Part shown: positions 24,354 to 36,282 of the stretch, piece after piece
Layout of the letters: each line of letters starts with the position of its first letter
Numbering within the stretch: position 1 is the stretch's first letter
Assembly: GCA_013396635.1 (NCBI GenBank)
Contig: WBMW01003919.1
Coordinates: 1,878,266-1,942,265 of the forward strand
Source of the DNA: Penelope pileata
Lineage: Eukaryota; Chordata; Aves; Galliformes; Cracidae
Direction of reading: 5' to 3'
DNA: 64,000 nt
Position numbers and translations under genes: made by a program
Notes under the pieces: model-generated
Told to the model about the DNA's origin: nothing
The model's database searches: none
What the model saw: the letters and a program-made list of their open reading frames with translations, nothing else

Positions 24354-25145
24354 CTGTTAGACCGACAGTGTATCAATTCAGAATTCAACAGAATCACATT
24401 AATCTCCCCCTCCCCCACCCCAGAGTACGTTTTATGAATTCAATAGTAGATACATTGATCTATTTGACCAGAAAAACCTTAGAACAAATATTGAAATATT
24501 CCAGGCACTTGCCCCCACATGGCTACTTTGCTGTGTGACAGAATGATCCCTCTCCTGAAAGGGAAAACCCATACATTTACAGAACTAGCACACATCTGAA
24601 TGGGATTAAGGTCTTTTTAGGTCAGGAAAGTAAAATAGAGAAGTAGAAATAATTGCAGCATGCACTAAGGGGTCGGTTTGTCTCATAGAGTTCACTTCAT
24701 GAAGACTGCAGTGCTAAAATGGGACAGGTTTGCTCTAGGAAGAGGCTACACCACGCAGCCAGCTAGACCAGCGACTGAATGCCAGTGGTGGCAGGTCACA
24801 GCCCTGCCAGAGAGCAGTGAACTGCTGCAAGGCCTGCTGCAGCTTCAGAAAGAGCTCCTTTTAGACACAGACCTGGTCCAATTTGGAGAATTTAGCTCAA
24901 GACTAAAATTAATAAGTGGTCAGGCTGGAAGAGGTGTCACTTCTAACCTTAGGACTGCTTAGACCGAGGTTTAATAATACCAATCTCAGATCTTTCCTTC
25001 GAAAGATTTTTTCTAATACTGGTGACTTTTAATGTAGCTGCAAGCTGAAATACCCAGCATCTGCCACAAGAATTTCAATACCTGCTCTCGCTTCCCATAG
25101 GGTCCATAATAAAGAAAGGATATTTTAAACGCTCTGGAGTTCTTA
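24354..25145. other. Unannotated spacer
   Basis: No gene or recognised repeat. A 94-codon plus-strand frame (24678-24962) has a leucine/glutamine-rich stretch (LLQGLLQLQKELLL) but no splice context that I trust. Confidence 0.5.
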
Positions 25146-25160
25146 CCCCCCCCCCCCCCC
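25146..25160. repeat. C homopolymer (15 bp) beside an assembly gap
   Basis: Fifteen C in a row, then ACCCCTTGTCCCCACTCCTC. The opposite strand is G-rich and could form a quadruplex, which would explain the sequencing failure just downstream. Confidence 0.9.
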
Positions 25161-25180
25161 ACCCCTTGTCCCCACTCCTC

Positions 25181-25199
25181 NNNNNNNNNNNNNNNNNNN
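25181..25199. other. Assembly gap (19 N)
   Basis: Undetermined bases. The true gap length may differ. Open frames that cross it (25013-25315 and 25143-25340, minus) are artefacts. Confidence 0.99.
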
Positions 25200-28100
25200 G
25201 CCCTTACCAGCATGCAAGAGTGCAGCAGTGTACAGGGAAGGACGTAGCACAAACGTGAGCAAAAATAAATCCCCACATGCGAAATTGGGCAGGGGTGGGA
25301 AGGGGCCCGGGACACAGCGAGAGGTGTGCCTAGGCTGCACCCAGTGCTGGAAATCCTGGGGAGAAATGAGTGGCTGGAGAGAACGAGCTAACAGCTACCG
25401 CTTACAGGCCTCCTAGGGATGGAGTTTGGTCTTGGAAAACATCTAGGAGGGATAAATCCTAGATTCATCACAAGAGCAAAGGAGACAGAAGGAACAGCAG
25501 TCTGCATAAAGCATGAAAAATATATAGAAAAGGAAAACAGTTCTCATTTCAGAGTATTTTTGCTTTTTGTCTTCCTCCCTTCCCAGATCAGGGAGGTGGA
25601 CCGCCAATCCTCACTATCAGAGAGGCCTGTTCAGGAAAGTCAGCACAGCTGTCTCAAAGCACAGTGCAAGTGAGAGCACTGAAGAACAAGTGAGCCATGA
25701 TTAAAGCCCTGGGTTGTTGCACACAAATACTACAAGGCAGAGATCATGTTTGTCTGAGCAATGTGCCTCAACAGATGACCACTGACTAGAGCCACGCAAC
25801 GGCCGGGTGTCTTGCAAACAAAGGAATGAGATTCGTTTAGATACATTCTTAGCAATCCTAGGTAAAGCGTTTGGGAGTTTAATAGTCATAAACAAGAATA
25901 ACAGAAGCTTTAGACTCACATGACACTGATTGCCCCACCAAGACAACAGCATTCCTCCAAGCAGCAGATGGATCCCACAAGCTACACACTCCCCTTGGTG
26001 GCTGGCTCTTAAATGAGCCCAGGGCAGCCCCTACCCTGGGTCCACCCCTTCCAGTCACATGGTGGAGGTGGGGGGGGAGACACAGGTGCAAGCAATTTGC
26101 CACCTTCACCAGGTGCTCCATCACAGATTTGGGCTGTGACCCAGCGTTCCCGTTATACCAGGTGTTCGCACCGAGGCCAGCTGTGCATCACCAGCACCCT
26201 GCTCCGTGTGTGTACACTGCAATTATTCTTTTTCCTGTTATATAATTATTTTTCACCCTTCCAGGAGAGATTCCTCCTGCCCTGGCCCTGAGCAGGTGCT
26301 CAGGCCTCCCACACTTATGGCTGGAGCTGTGCTGTCAGCAATTCTGCTTTCTCCATAGTTTTCTTTGGAGAAGGAATGGCCTCACTGAGGACAGTTCTTA
26401 TGCAGCAGGCTTGGATTCAGTGACCCAGATGCTCAGCACCACTCCTAATACCATGGTTTCCTAATGCAGTTAGAATTATGGGAGGACAAATGCCTGGGGA
26501 GCTCCTGAAGAACAACTCGTCTATGTTTGTGAAAAGTCTGAAAAATCTGAAGAAGTTGAGTAATTGAAAGACTGAGTGACAAAGTGAGAGCTGGTGCCTG
26601 TAGCTGGGCGCTCCTGGTGACACTGACTCCAGCAGCTACTGCCAACTCTCTCGTATGACACTCGTGGAACAGATGTGAACACCACAAAAGAGGAAAGAAT
26701 CCCAGTACACCAGGAAAAGGATGCAACTTGCTATTTTATAAACAGAAATGTGTGTACTATTTTACGCTACTATTTGCTCAAGCTCCATGATTTGCACACA
26801 ATACGCAGTTTAATACGCAGCTTAGAGAAGCTTCATTGACATGAAATAATCTTGCTTAATATCTGTAACATCAGTAGCAAAAGGCAGAAGACACTACAAC
26901 TATAAAATTATTACTTTTTTCTTTTTTAGATTACTTTCTACTGTTGTATTTTGGGTAGAAGTCTTTGTTCAAGCCTAATCTTAAAAAACAAGAAGCAAAT
27001 GCAAGAAGCCACCAAAACCTTTACAGTCTCAGGGATAGCATGTCAAGACTTGTAGCTTTATATTGTACATTCTGCTTCCAAAGGCAACATCTGAGCTAAA
27101 AATTCCCTCCTGCTGCCACTTTGTATCAGCTTGCTTTTCAGAAATACCCATCCAAAAGTCCTGCAGACTCCCTGGGGAGTCCCGGAAAGGAGGCAGGAGG
27201 CTGGAATGAAACCCAGCCTTGCACCGGGAGAGTGGCAGCACAACAAAACCAAGCAGCTACCTGGTGAGTGCCCCAGCAAGGAGAATTTTCTCTTTCTTTT
27301 TTGTCTTTCCATCGGGCATTCATGAGCTCAGGGGTTAAATTTAGCCCTCCCACAGCTCACCATGGAGCTGCCTCCTGTATCACAATGTAGTGGTCAGGAC
27401 ATTCTTTTCCCATCTGCTTTGGTGGAGATGTTGTTTCCTGCACTGTTAATGCAGAGTGCAGCCCAGCTGCCTGTGCTCTCACACGAGGCTAGCATGGAAA
27501 CACTGTCAAGTTCTAAACCAGAATTCAGGGTGAGAAACAGCCCCCAGCAGCCCCGGGCGCCCTGTGCTCTCCCCAGTGCCACCCGTCTGTGCCTGTGTCG
27601 GCGGGGACCAGCTGGCCCATGCTGGTGCTGGCCACCTTCCCCAGCATGCAGAGAGCATGGGGACTCCAGGCTAAGCTGTGCTCCGTTCTCCAGGACCCTG
27701 AAGTGGGGGAAATCTCAGGAAAAATCAATACCTCTCTCTGCAAATGCCAGTGCTCAGCACTAGCTGCGTACTCCTGCATCTCCTTCATCCGGACAAGGAA
27801 CTCCAGCCAGCCAGCAGAAGCCCAGCTCAGTGCAAGGGCCACCTACCAAAGCACCAGATACATATGCCAAAGATGATTCATTTGAATTCTGCTGGCAACT
27901 GTACAAGCAAACATCAATTCTGAAATTGCTGTACTGTTAATGATTGACCAAATACAGCAGTCTTTTATCTCAGATGCAAAAATGCATAGCTTTATAAAAT
28001 TATCTACGCTTCAAATTATCTCACGAGTACAGAGCAATCATCAGGAGGACTGTCCGCAGCCCTCTGGCCCAGCTTAGTCAACATCACAGTTGTTGTCTAA

Positions 28101-30110
28101 TTTTAAGCTTCTTCCGTACTGCACACCCAGTGTCCCACCTTCTGCCTCACCGACAGCACAGTGGTCCAGCCCTTGCAGCCCAGCCCTTGCTGGCACCCCC
28201 ATGCTACAGACACATGGCTTAGCCTGGCCACCCTGCACACACAGCACGCTGCTTCAGGAGTTCCTCCAGAGCCTGCTGCCCCCAGGAAACTGTATCACCC
28301 CTGTTCCCCTTAAGCATCTGCAGCCACACAGATGAGACCTCCACAGCCTGAGGCTCATCTCGTGATGAATATTTGGGGCTCCCGTGAAGTGACCTAGCAC
28401 CATCCAGACACAGGCTGGCCCCTGGCTCCCCCCACAGCAGGGCCAGCTCCCCAGCGAGTGTCACCACCGGCAGCAGCCCTGCAGCTCCGACCAAGGCATG
28501 CTAAGGCGGGGAGACTCTCATGCATCTTTTTAGAGGACTTTCTGTCATGGCTTATCCAGGCATACTCTTATCTATGTTAATTTGTCTCTTCCAGTCTAAT
28601 TGCAACTCCTTGTGTAACTCTCATTAAGATCTTACCTTAGATGGGATATTTATAGTCTCAGTATCCCCAGACAAATCTGTAAGAAAAGTGGTAGCAGGCA
28701 TGGGCGTACCTGCGGTCAAAAGAGCTCCTTCATTTCACACCGCTACAGATCACTAATCACCAGGAGCCCCACACTGAATTTCTTGTGCTCAGTACTCAGT
28801 GGAATGACATGCCAAGTTGCTTAATGTTAAAGCTATACAAGCACTTCATTCCCTCTGAAAAATCCTGCCTTCATTTCAGTACAAACAGAGATCTCACTGG
28901 CAGCAAATACAACAACTGAAGGTCTGAAGACCAAGCAGTGAGAAGTGTTGAGGTTTTGAATAAGAACAGGAGAACATAAAACTGTGAAAATTTGACTCCT
29001 GAGAGCTAGTAGAGACACACAGCATCACAGGGAGCTGATGAAATCCCACTGACTGAAGGGTTTTGTAGGGGAAGAAATGCACAGGGGAATGTTATCACAG
29101 AGAGAAAAAGCCCAAACTGAAGTGTTAAAGATTTTGACTATGCTTCCAAGGTAGAAGCTCAAGATTTCAGGCTTTGAAAAATCCTTTGTAATTACAGTGA
29201 CGCTGATGAAATAATATAATTGGTTGCTAAACCAATACAGAAGTGTCCTTACTCACAGCAATGTTAGTCACAGGTTGAGCAGCCTGAATAGTATTTGGAA
29301 GAACGTGCACGAATTTCAGTCTTGCACAAATGAATGTCCCCACCAACTTTAACGCTGAAAACTGTTTTATATTCACCTCTCCGCTGATGTGCTCTGATTT
29401 CAGAGACCCATGCACGGATCACAGGTGTCACCAAGGTAATTATGTAGATGACCCATCACTGCAGCAAATAGTCCAAAGAGAACACTGACAGACGAAGAAT
29501 TTCTCCCCTGTGAACGCTTAGTAACAAACAACCAATTCCATTGAAATCAGAACTGATTCACAAAAAAAGCATGAAAGCTAAAAATAAGTGGCTAAATTTG
29601 AAATGAATAATTGAAACAGCTCCATTTCACCTTAATCATTTGGCAGGTAACAGTGTTCTGTTTCATCACTAATACTTTGCTTGCTCATTTAATTTAAATC
29701 CAGATCTGTCAGGTGCGCATAAAGACAGAAGCTTCAACATTTTTTCAGTTTTTTTCTTTAGTGAAAGAGAGATTGAAATGAAAAATATTCAAATGGCACA
29801 AAGGAAACCAAATTTCTGGGACTAGCCCCAACTGCATGACTCCAGCCCTCAAGTGGCCAGCACAGATTTTAAGCCCTTCCTCTTAGTACAGTCCAATGAG
29901 CAGCAGTAGAAATTGAGGTTTATCAGAGTTAACTGAAGAGTAAAGACTCCAAAGCAGCATGGAACCTTGAAATTAAACTTCTCTATTATCAGACCATTAC
30001 AGAAGAGGCTTTCCCTGTTGAGCAAAGGAGAAGAAATATGACCAGGTGCAGTGGACCACACAGCAGCAGTCAGTCAGAGGCACTCACGTGGGTACACAGG
30101 TCACAAATAT
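25200..30110. other. Unannotated spacer
   Basis: About 4.9 kb without a recognised gene or interspersed repeat. GC-rich patches near 27540-27700 and 28120-28500 give overlapping frames on both strands (for example 27362-27763 plus and 27525-27842 minus), typical of chance in GC-rich DNA. Confidence 0.5.
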
Positions 30111-30158
30111 TATTTAGGAAAAATAGTTTTACTTTATTTAGGAAAAATAGTTTTACTG
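30111..30158. repeat. 24-bp direct tandem duplication
   Basis: Two adjacent copies of a 24-bp unit beginning TATTTAGGAAAAATAG, identical at 23 of 24 positions; the only difference is the last base. This is a recent local duplication. Confidence 0.97.
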
Positions 30159-30704
30159 AAAGAAGTTTGTGCTGTGAGGGGCTTATTCTGAAGGCGAAAA
30201 CCAGTTGGCAGTAGAAAAGGTGGAAAGATTTGTAAGAAAATGTAACATCATTTGTTAGGTTGATTAAGTCAGGCTAAAACAGTAAAGGAATTTGATGGGT
30301 TTGAGCATCCAGATTTTGTCCTATTGGCTGGTTACATGGGCTGGTACTAGAAAACGTAAAACTCCTCAAGTCTTTCCCTGTTGGTTCATCTCAGATAATG
30401 ACAGCAGAGGCTACTTTTTCACATTTTAGTGTTAACATTGTGCAGGATGTTAAATTCTGTTCTCACCTTATTCTAAAGGGAGGAATAACAACAGATAATT
30501 TATTCAATAGATTTTTGCCCAGAACAGAGGTCAAGTTTTTCTTTAGATTTCTATTGACTAAGAGTATATAGACCAAAAGGAAGTGTTTTCAGTGGCTGGA
30601 CTTGCTTTCCCTCCCCTTTTATGCTTACCAGGCTGCCAATGAGGTGGGCAACTCTAAACAAACCAGAAAGCAGACATTTCAGTTCACTTGGAGCAGGAAT
30701 TACA

Positions 30705-31765
30705 GGATCACAGCATATCACAAATTGGAAGGGACCCACAAGGACCACCAAGTCTGACTCCTGGTTCCACACAAGGCTATCCAAGAATTAAATGATATGG
30801 CTGAGAGCATTGCCCAAATGCATCTCGAACTTCAGCAAGCTTGGTGCTGTCAACAGTTCCCTGAGGAGCCCTTTTGTTCACGCCGGTACTGGACAGTTTC
30901 GAATACTAATTGAGACCCGAGTCAAAGGACTCTTCCCACCAAGTCTCACACCAATAGCTCTGAGGCTGTGATGTCACAGCCAAGGCTCCTAGCTGCTCTT
31001 GCTTGTGTCAGATGCTACATGCATTAGTGTGGCAATGTTTCAAATGCTCTCCAGTGCACCCAGCACCTCTTGGAGCAGATTGAAGGACTTTGCTAGAACA
31101 TTGCACCTCAAACTTCGGTGTGCCATCCCAGGGCTTTTCACCAGCAAGCCTGATTTTCTCCATACCCCATTCAGCTCTAGTTTAAAGTGCTCTCAATCAG
31201 CCTTGCTAACTTGTGAGCTAAACTCCTTTTCCACCTGAGAAAGGTACACCCCATGAAGCTTGGTGTTAGTAGACAATCCCATGATCTAAAAACCCCAAAT
31301 CCTGCCAGCGACACCACCCTTAGAGCTAGCGATCAGATGGGTCTGCCTGCTCCTTTTGGGATCACTGCCTGCAACCGGAAGGACAGAGCACAACACTCCT
31401 GTGCTCCTGAACCTGTAACCCATCGCCCCAGGGCCCGCAAGTCTCTTTTGATTGCCCTTGAACATCTCACAATTCCCTTGTTGCCTCCACAGAAAACCAA
31501 TAAGGGAAAGTAACACGGGGGCTGTGCCATATCAGGAAGCTTCCTAGCACCATCTTTTAGCTGGGCCCCAGGGAGACAGCACGTTTCCCTGCATGGTGGG
31601 TCTGGTCAGCATATGGCACCTCCGTTCCCTCTGAAGGGAGCCATCCAATGCAGCAGTCCTTCTTTTTCTCCTGACAGAGGTGGCTGCGATGCCACCTCCC
31701 AAAGCTCTTGTCACCAGGCTGAGCAGCTCTCCTACCTGGGGCACCTCCCGTGGGTGTGCTCACTG
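30705..31765 (-). mobile_element. CR1 LINE composite: 3' tail joined to ORF1 region
   Basis: Two CR1 pieces on the minus strand. From 30705 to about 30880 is a CR1 3' tail (plus-strand text GGATCACAGCATATCACAAA, GGAAGGGACCCACAAGGACC, TGAGAGCATTGCCCAAATGC). From about 31190 to 31765 is the C-terminal esterase region of CR1 ORF1, far from the 3' end in a normal element. The 300 bases between them may be the inter-ORF region, but I cannot identify them. All of ORF2 (several kb) is missing. Either one element was internally deleted, or a 3' fragment inserted beside an older ORF1 fragment. Confidence 0.8.
31190..31765 (-). pseudogene. CR1 ORF1 SGNH-esterase domain relic
   Basis: CR1 ORF1p carries an SGNH/GDSL-type esterase domain (known for CR1 families). 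Here its text is read in shifted frames on the minus strand: RRKRRTAALDGSLQRE (active-site Ser block, where the family has GDS-LLRGTEG), a decayed REVCCLPGARV block, YFPLLVF, RAIKRDLRALGRWVTGSGAQ, the LPVAGSDP block, IWGF-DHGIVY, and GVYLSQ near 31240 (the family has DGVHLSQ). At the Ser block Gly-Asp is replaced by Asp-Gly (31637-31645). The catalytic His codon reads Tyr (31244-31246). Frameshifts and stops also interrupt it, so it cannot encode an enzyme. Confidence 0.82.
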
Positions 31766-31789
31766 CTGCCACGATGGGAGCGGGGCTGC

Positions 31790-32060
31790 CTGTAGGAGCT
31801 CCCCTCGGAGCCGGTGCTGGGGAGCTGCACCCGTTCCCATGGGAGCGGCTGCGCCAACGGCAACGGCCAATGGCCAACGGTCAACGGCCAGCGCCAACGG
31901 CCGCCACGCGCAGCCCCCGCTGACGGAGCGCCCCCCGGCGGCCGCTGCCCGNCCCCCATGGCAGACCTGCCCCCCCGGCCCTGGGGCTGCCCCGCGGCTG
32001 CTGCCGGCGCTGGGAGCGCGCTCCTCTCCCGCAGGTTCCCCGAGGACACGGGTCTGCCTC
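31790..32060. promoter_or_regulatory. Small CpG island
   Basis: By hand count there are about 30 CpG dinucleotides in roughly 260 bases, in sequence that is about three-quarters G+C. The flanks (32160 onward and before 31300) are CpG-poor. Islands of this density in vertebrate DNA usually mark promoters or unmethylated regulatory sites. I see no TATA box, clear first exon or strong splice donor, so direction and target gene are unknown. It begins within about 30 bases of the CR1 ORF1 relic. One base (31952) is N. Confidence 0.6.
31853..31902. repeat. Imperfect CAACGG hexamer cluster
   Basis: Five CAACGG units (at 31855, 31861, 31875, 31882 and 31895) lie within 50 bases inside the CpG island, separated by GGC/CAATGG-like variants. 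CAACGG is close to the core MYB recognition sequence (AACGG); binding here is inference. Confidence 0.75.
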
Positions 32061-34325
32061 AGCTGAGTGCAACATCCCTGGCACAGCCCACACGTGGTAA
32101 CACCAGCAGGCGCCCGTCCGTCCCACCCCGAGGCTGCATTAAACGCGTTTCCATTTAAGCACTTTGTTTGAAGGAGCGCGGTGTGCTGACTGCCCCAGGA
32201 AGACGCTGCGCAGCAGCAGTGTCCCGGCAGACATGTTCAAGGCTTCTAAACGCTAATGCTGTATTTTCCACAGAAGAATTTTGAAAATTTTCTCTATGAA
32301 TATTCCAGGCATGATTTCCTTTGTGGCCACATTTCCCCCCTCGACTGCTGGGTTTCGTGCCACCATGGACTGTAACTGCCTGGGGACGGCTGGCAGCGCG
32401 GTGCTGCTCCAGCCCGCGGGTCCTGCAGTGAGCTCCACACGTTGCTGCCGGGAGGCTGCGTTCTTGGCACATCCCAAAGCCCCCAGCTGTGTGCTGGACC
32501 TGCCCCTTCATATTAATGCATCAACGGCACTAAAATCACACCAAGAGGCTGCCTGGGCGTTTCCCAGGCACAGCTCAGAAAAAGGAAGGTGTGCCCCAGG
32601 GGCACAGGTCCCTGACAGGACGCAAAGACAAGGTGCAGGCTGCTCCTGGGGCCTGGGCGTGCATGACACTCATGCTGAAGGAGACAGCCCTTACCTCTAC
32701 CAAACCATTTAAGCAAATGCCAGTGAACAACTGAGAGGGATCTTACGCAATCCCACAGGTAGGGAAGGGTTTGATTACACCAGCGGATCAGGAAGACCCC
32801 AATTCTGATGTCCTCTGGGTACTGAATTTAGAGCACCTATGGTGTCCTGCACCAGGACCAAAGTTCCAGCTGGCCCTTCATTCCCATTACACACAGCACA
32901 GTGACTGCAGCGGCCACCAGAAAGCAGAGACAAGTCCAAGCAGGGAGGTACAAAGCACACTGTGCACCGGTGCAGGAGCCGGTGCCAGGTGGGAGCTGCA
33001 GGAGCTGCCCACGTGCTCCTGCCCTGTGCACTCCGCACTGGCAGGTGGCCCTCAACACACAGCAGCCTGAGCAGTAAAGGCAACCTGATGGAACATCCTT
33101 CAGCTGCTGTTCTTGAGGAAATATGATCAAAATGGGACAATGTTAATATTCTCCCCCTTCCCCCAAAAAATCAATTTTTGCTAGTGCACTGCACAATGAT
33201 TCTGTGCGTTCATCAATGTTTCCTTGATTTTCTATTGTCAAACACAACCCTGAGCTACAGAGATTTTTCAGTTATATCCATTTCTAAATGACTGAGCAAA
33301 TCTAACAAAACAGATGGGGAAAAACCTGCCCTATCACAGCTTCCTGCTCAGCTACACTGAGAACGTGTTCCGATTTGTCCTACCTCTACCTGAGCCCTCT
33401 GACCCCTGCTCGGAGCAGGCTGTGCTGCCAGCAGAGCTCCTCCGGTCCCTCATTGCTATTCATAGGTTTTGTGATGCTGTTGGATTGCAGCTCTGCAGTG
33501 CACTTTGGGCACGTGTCCCTTACAGCATTCATCTGTTCAAGCAGCAGCCCGCACCCAGGGGAAGAGGAGCCAGCCCACAGGAGCTTTGGCTGTAATCTAA
33601 CTGTTGGATGTTTGACAGCAAATCCCTAAACTGTGCTACATTAATACACAAGGTGCCAAGCATTAGCTTCAGCTCAGCTCTCTGTTTTGCAGGCGAGATA
33701 AAGCACTGAGACCTGCACCACAGGGAGAGCAATCAATTCTGCTGGTTCTGGGGGATCAGCCCCTCTGGCCACGGGGCTCAGCCCAGGAGCAGGCAGCAGT
33801 CCCGCTCCCGGCAGGCAGCTCCGTGCCCAGCTCTCACGGTGCAGCTCCCAGAGCACCCTGGGCTGGAGGAGATGTGGTTGTACTGTTTCTCATGCTGAAC
33901 AGACGTGCACAAAGCTGAGAAGATAAACAAAAATCAAATCTGTTCCTCTTCCGAGATTCCTATCCTATCTGTCTAAATGCAAATATCTGAATTACTACCT
34001 TTTCTATTTGACTTGTCTGTGAAATAAAACAAGGCTTTCTGCAGGCTTTGCTTTCATTCTTATTGCTCTTTGTGTCTGAATGGGAGTTAACGAGTTATAG
34101 CACTGCAACGAATGACGTTAACAGCTATTCACTCTTTTCAGGAAAAATAAACAGAGACCATGAGCAGGGGAAAGAAAGAAAGAAAATAGGGAGGGAGGAG
34201 GCACTGCCTTTGCATTCTTCTCATTTAATCCCTAATAGATTTCAACAGACATTTGGTACCATCTTGCCAATTCTTGGCTTTTATGGTTGACTGATAAATT
34301 ATCAGATTTACCTGATGCCTACCAC
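32061..34325. other. Unannotated spacer
   Basis: No recognised repeat. A 143-codon plus-strand frame (32281-32712) overlaps a 118-codon minus-strand frame (32155-32511). Neither shows a known domain. A (GAAA)n tract is at 34171-34186. Confidence 0.5.
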
Positions 34326-34740
34326 TGGACCACCTTCCCTATGCAGACAGGCTGAGGGAGCTCGGCTTGTTCAGTCTGGAGAAGGGAATGCTTTGGGGAG
34401 ACCTCACTGCGGCCTTCCAGTACCTAAGGGGGCCTACAGGAAAGCTGGGGAGGGACTTTTAACAAGGGCATATAGTGATAGGACAAGGGGTAATGGCCTT
34501 AAATTGAAAGAGGGTTGATTTAAATTAGACATAAGGAAGAAATCCTTCACTATGGGGACGGTGAGGCCCTGGCACCGCTGCCCTGAGAGCCGTGGTGCCC
34601 CATCCCTGGGGGTGCTCAGGGCCAGGCTGGATGGGGCTTTGGGCAACGTGGGCTGGAGCAGGTGGCCCCGCACGTGGCAGGGAGTCCCTTTCTACTTCAG
34701 GGTCCCTTCCAACCCAAACTGTTCTATGATCCTATGAATT
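34326..34740 (+). mobile_element. CR1 LINE, 3' end fragment
   Basis: Plus-strand CR1. It starts in the region encoding [17 protein letters not shown] (text CCTATGCAGACAGGCTGAGG), passes through GGACAAGGGGTAATGGCCTT, GAAGAAATCCTTCACTATG, CCCCATCCCTGGGGGTGCTC and GATGGGGCTTTGGGCAACGT, and ends in the tail CCTTCCAACCCAAACTGTTC with TCTATGATCCTATGAATT at 34723-34740. Frame breaks are present (for example TGA within the [10 protein letters not shown] block). It is the same subfamily style as the younger copy at 5149-7795, but shorter and older. Confidence 0.95.
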
Positions 34741-36282
34741 GCTCTGCTGTTTTCTTCCAGACATTATACTATCAGAGATCTGAAGCCCACCTGGTTAGAA
34801 TGAACATTGCTCACTTCAGCTCGTGTGACAGCACACGCAGGGATGGATGCTTCAGCAACCCATTTGTATTCATTCAGATTGTCACAACTGAATTCTGCTT
34901 ATGAGACAGCCCAAGGTACGTGATTGATGGTCCCATCCCTTAAAACATGATGAACTTTGTGAAATAAATCAATTGAAGCTACTACAGCAGAGGAAACAAG
35001 CAAGGGTATTCTGAAAATGGGTTGTATACTGTCATTTTATTATTTAATGTTTTGCTACTGGAAAAGCAATTTTGAAAAGTCTCTGTGATGAGCACTACCT
35101 GGTAATAGCTACTCTATTTGCCAAACAAACTTCAAAGTAGCATCCACAGAATTAACTACAGTCAGTAAGTAAAAGAACAGAAGACATAAGAGGACATATA
35201 TCATGCAAATGTAAATATGGGGCCTAAATCACACAGACACTCCACTCCATTACGGAGTAAATCTTTGTAATAAACGTATTTATGAAGCACAGATGGGGCC
35301 GGGTGCAGCCTGCTGGCACTGCTGCCCAGGACAACCTCCTCCTCTCCCTGATTTAAGTTAAAGCTTTGTAGAATCGGAAAAAATGTTCCAGCTTTTTCAT
35401 ATTTATTTTTTTACTTTTGGAAATTCAGCCCCAGCAACTCAGCTATTTCTGTCAGTGAAGCAACAGAGTCATCTGCTTTTTCTTTTCTCAAAATATTTGG
35501 ACAATCACTCTGCTTGGCCGCTCCACCCGGGCTCTGCTCCCCCCTGGCACCCTGATGCACTGCTTCCCACTGGAGCTGCCTCTCCAGGATTTATGGCCAG
35601 GACATTGGGTTGATTGTTTACAGGAAACTTTCATCATGGCATTACCAGCTTCTGGGTGCTGAACTTGGCCCTGCTCGTGTGCTGTGATGGGAGGACTTCT
35701 CTGCGGGCGACGGAAGATCCATCTGAAACCCGTGTCCCTGCTAGATGACCCACAGTGTAAGGGGGAACATAAATCATGCTTTATGTAGCTATTGCAGCTA
35801 AGTGCAGCTTGCAGTACTAAGGGAAGAACACTTTCTCAATAAAACGAAGGATATGCAAGGGCTGGAGCACTGCTGAGTCAGCTGTGTGGGGCTATTGACC
35901 GCTGCTCGCTTTAGATAAACTGAGCCCACTCGGGAGTGAGCACCACACACTGCAGAGCTGCTCAGTGCAGGTGCCCCAGGAATCTCCCTACAGACCCATC
36001 AGCCTCCAGAAGGGACTGCCTGGGGAAATCCCTGCAACTGCCAACCTCTGTACCCACATTAGCTGTATCTGCAGCCCCCGCTGTGCTGCTGTTGACCAGG
36101 CTGGGTGCTGGCAGAAGGAGCCTTCACTGCCTGGGCAATGTACAAACACGCATGGCTTCAGCCCTCACAAAATAAAGAAAGAGCTGTGTAGTCTCAGGGT
36201 AAAGGTGGAAATTTCATCTCACATTTTGCTGTGTGTGTTTTTATGAAAGATGCTGCTGGATGCCCATGGAGGAGTTCCTGTA
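34741..36282. other. Unannotated spacer
   Basis: No gene or recognised repeat between two plus-strand CR1 ends. Confidence 0.55.

Noticed and set aside
23894..24358. Target-site duplication around the third LTR
   Set aside because: Flanks CTTGT and CTGTT agree at only 3 of 5 positions.
25013..25340. Minus-strand frames with a run of X
   Set aside because: They read through the assembly gap and poly-C tract.
30899..30930. tRNA-like B box (GTTTCGAATAC)
   Set aside because: No matching A box or cloverleaf upstream, and no acceptor pairing.
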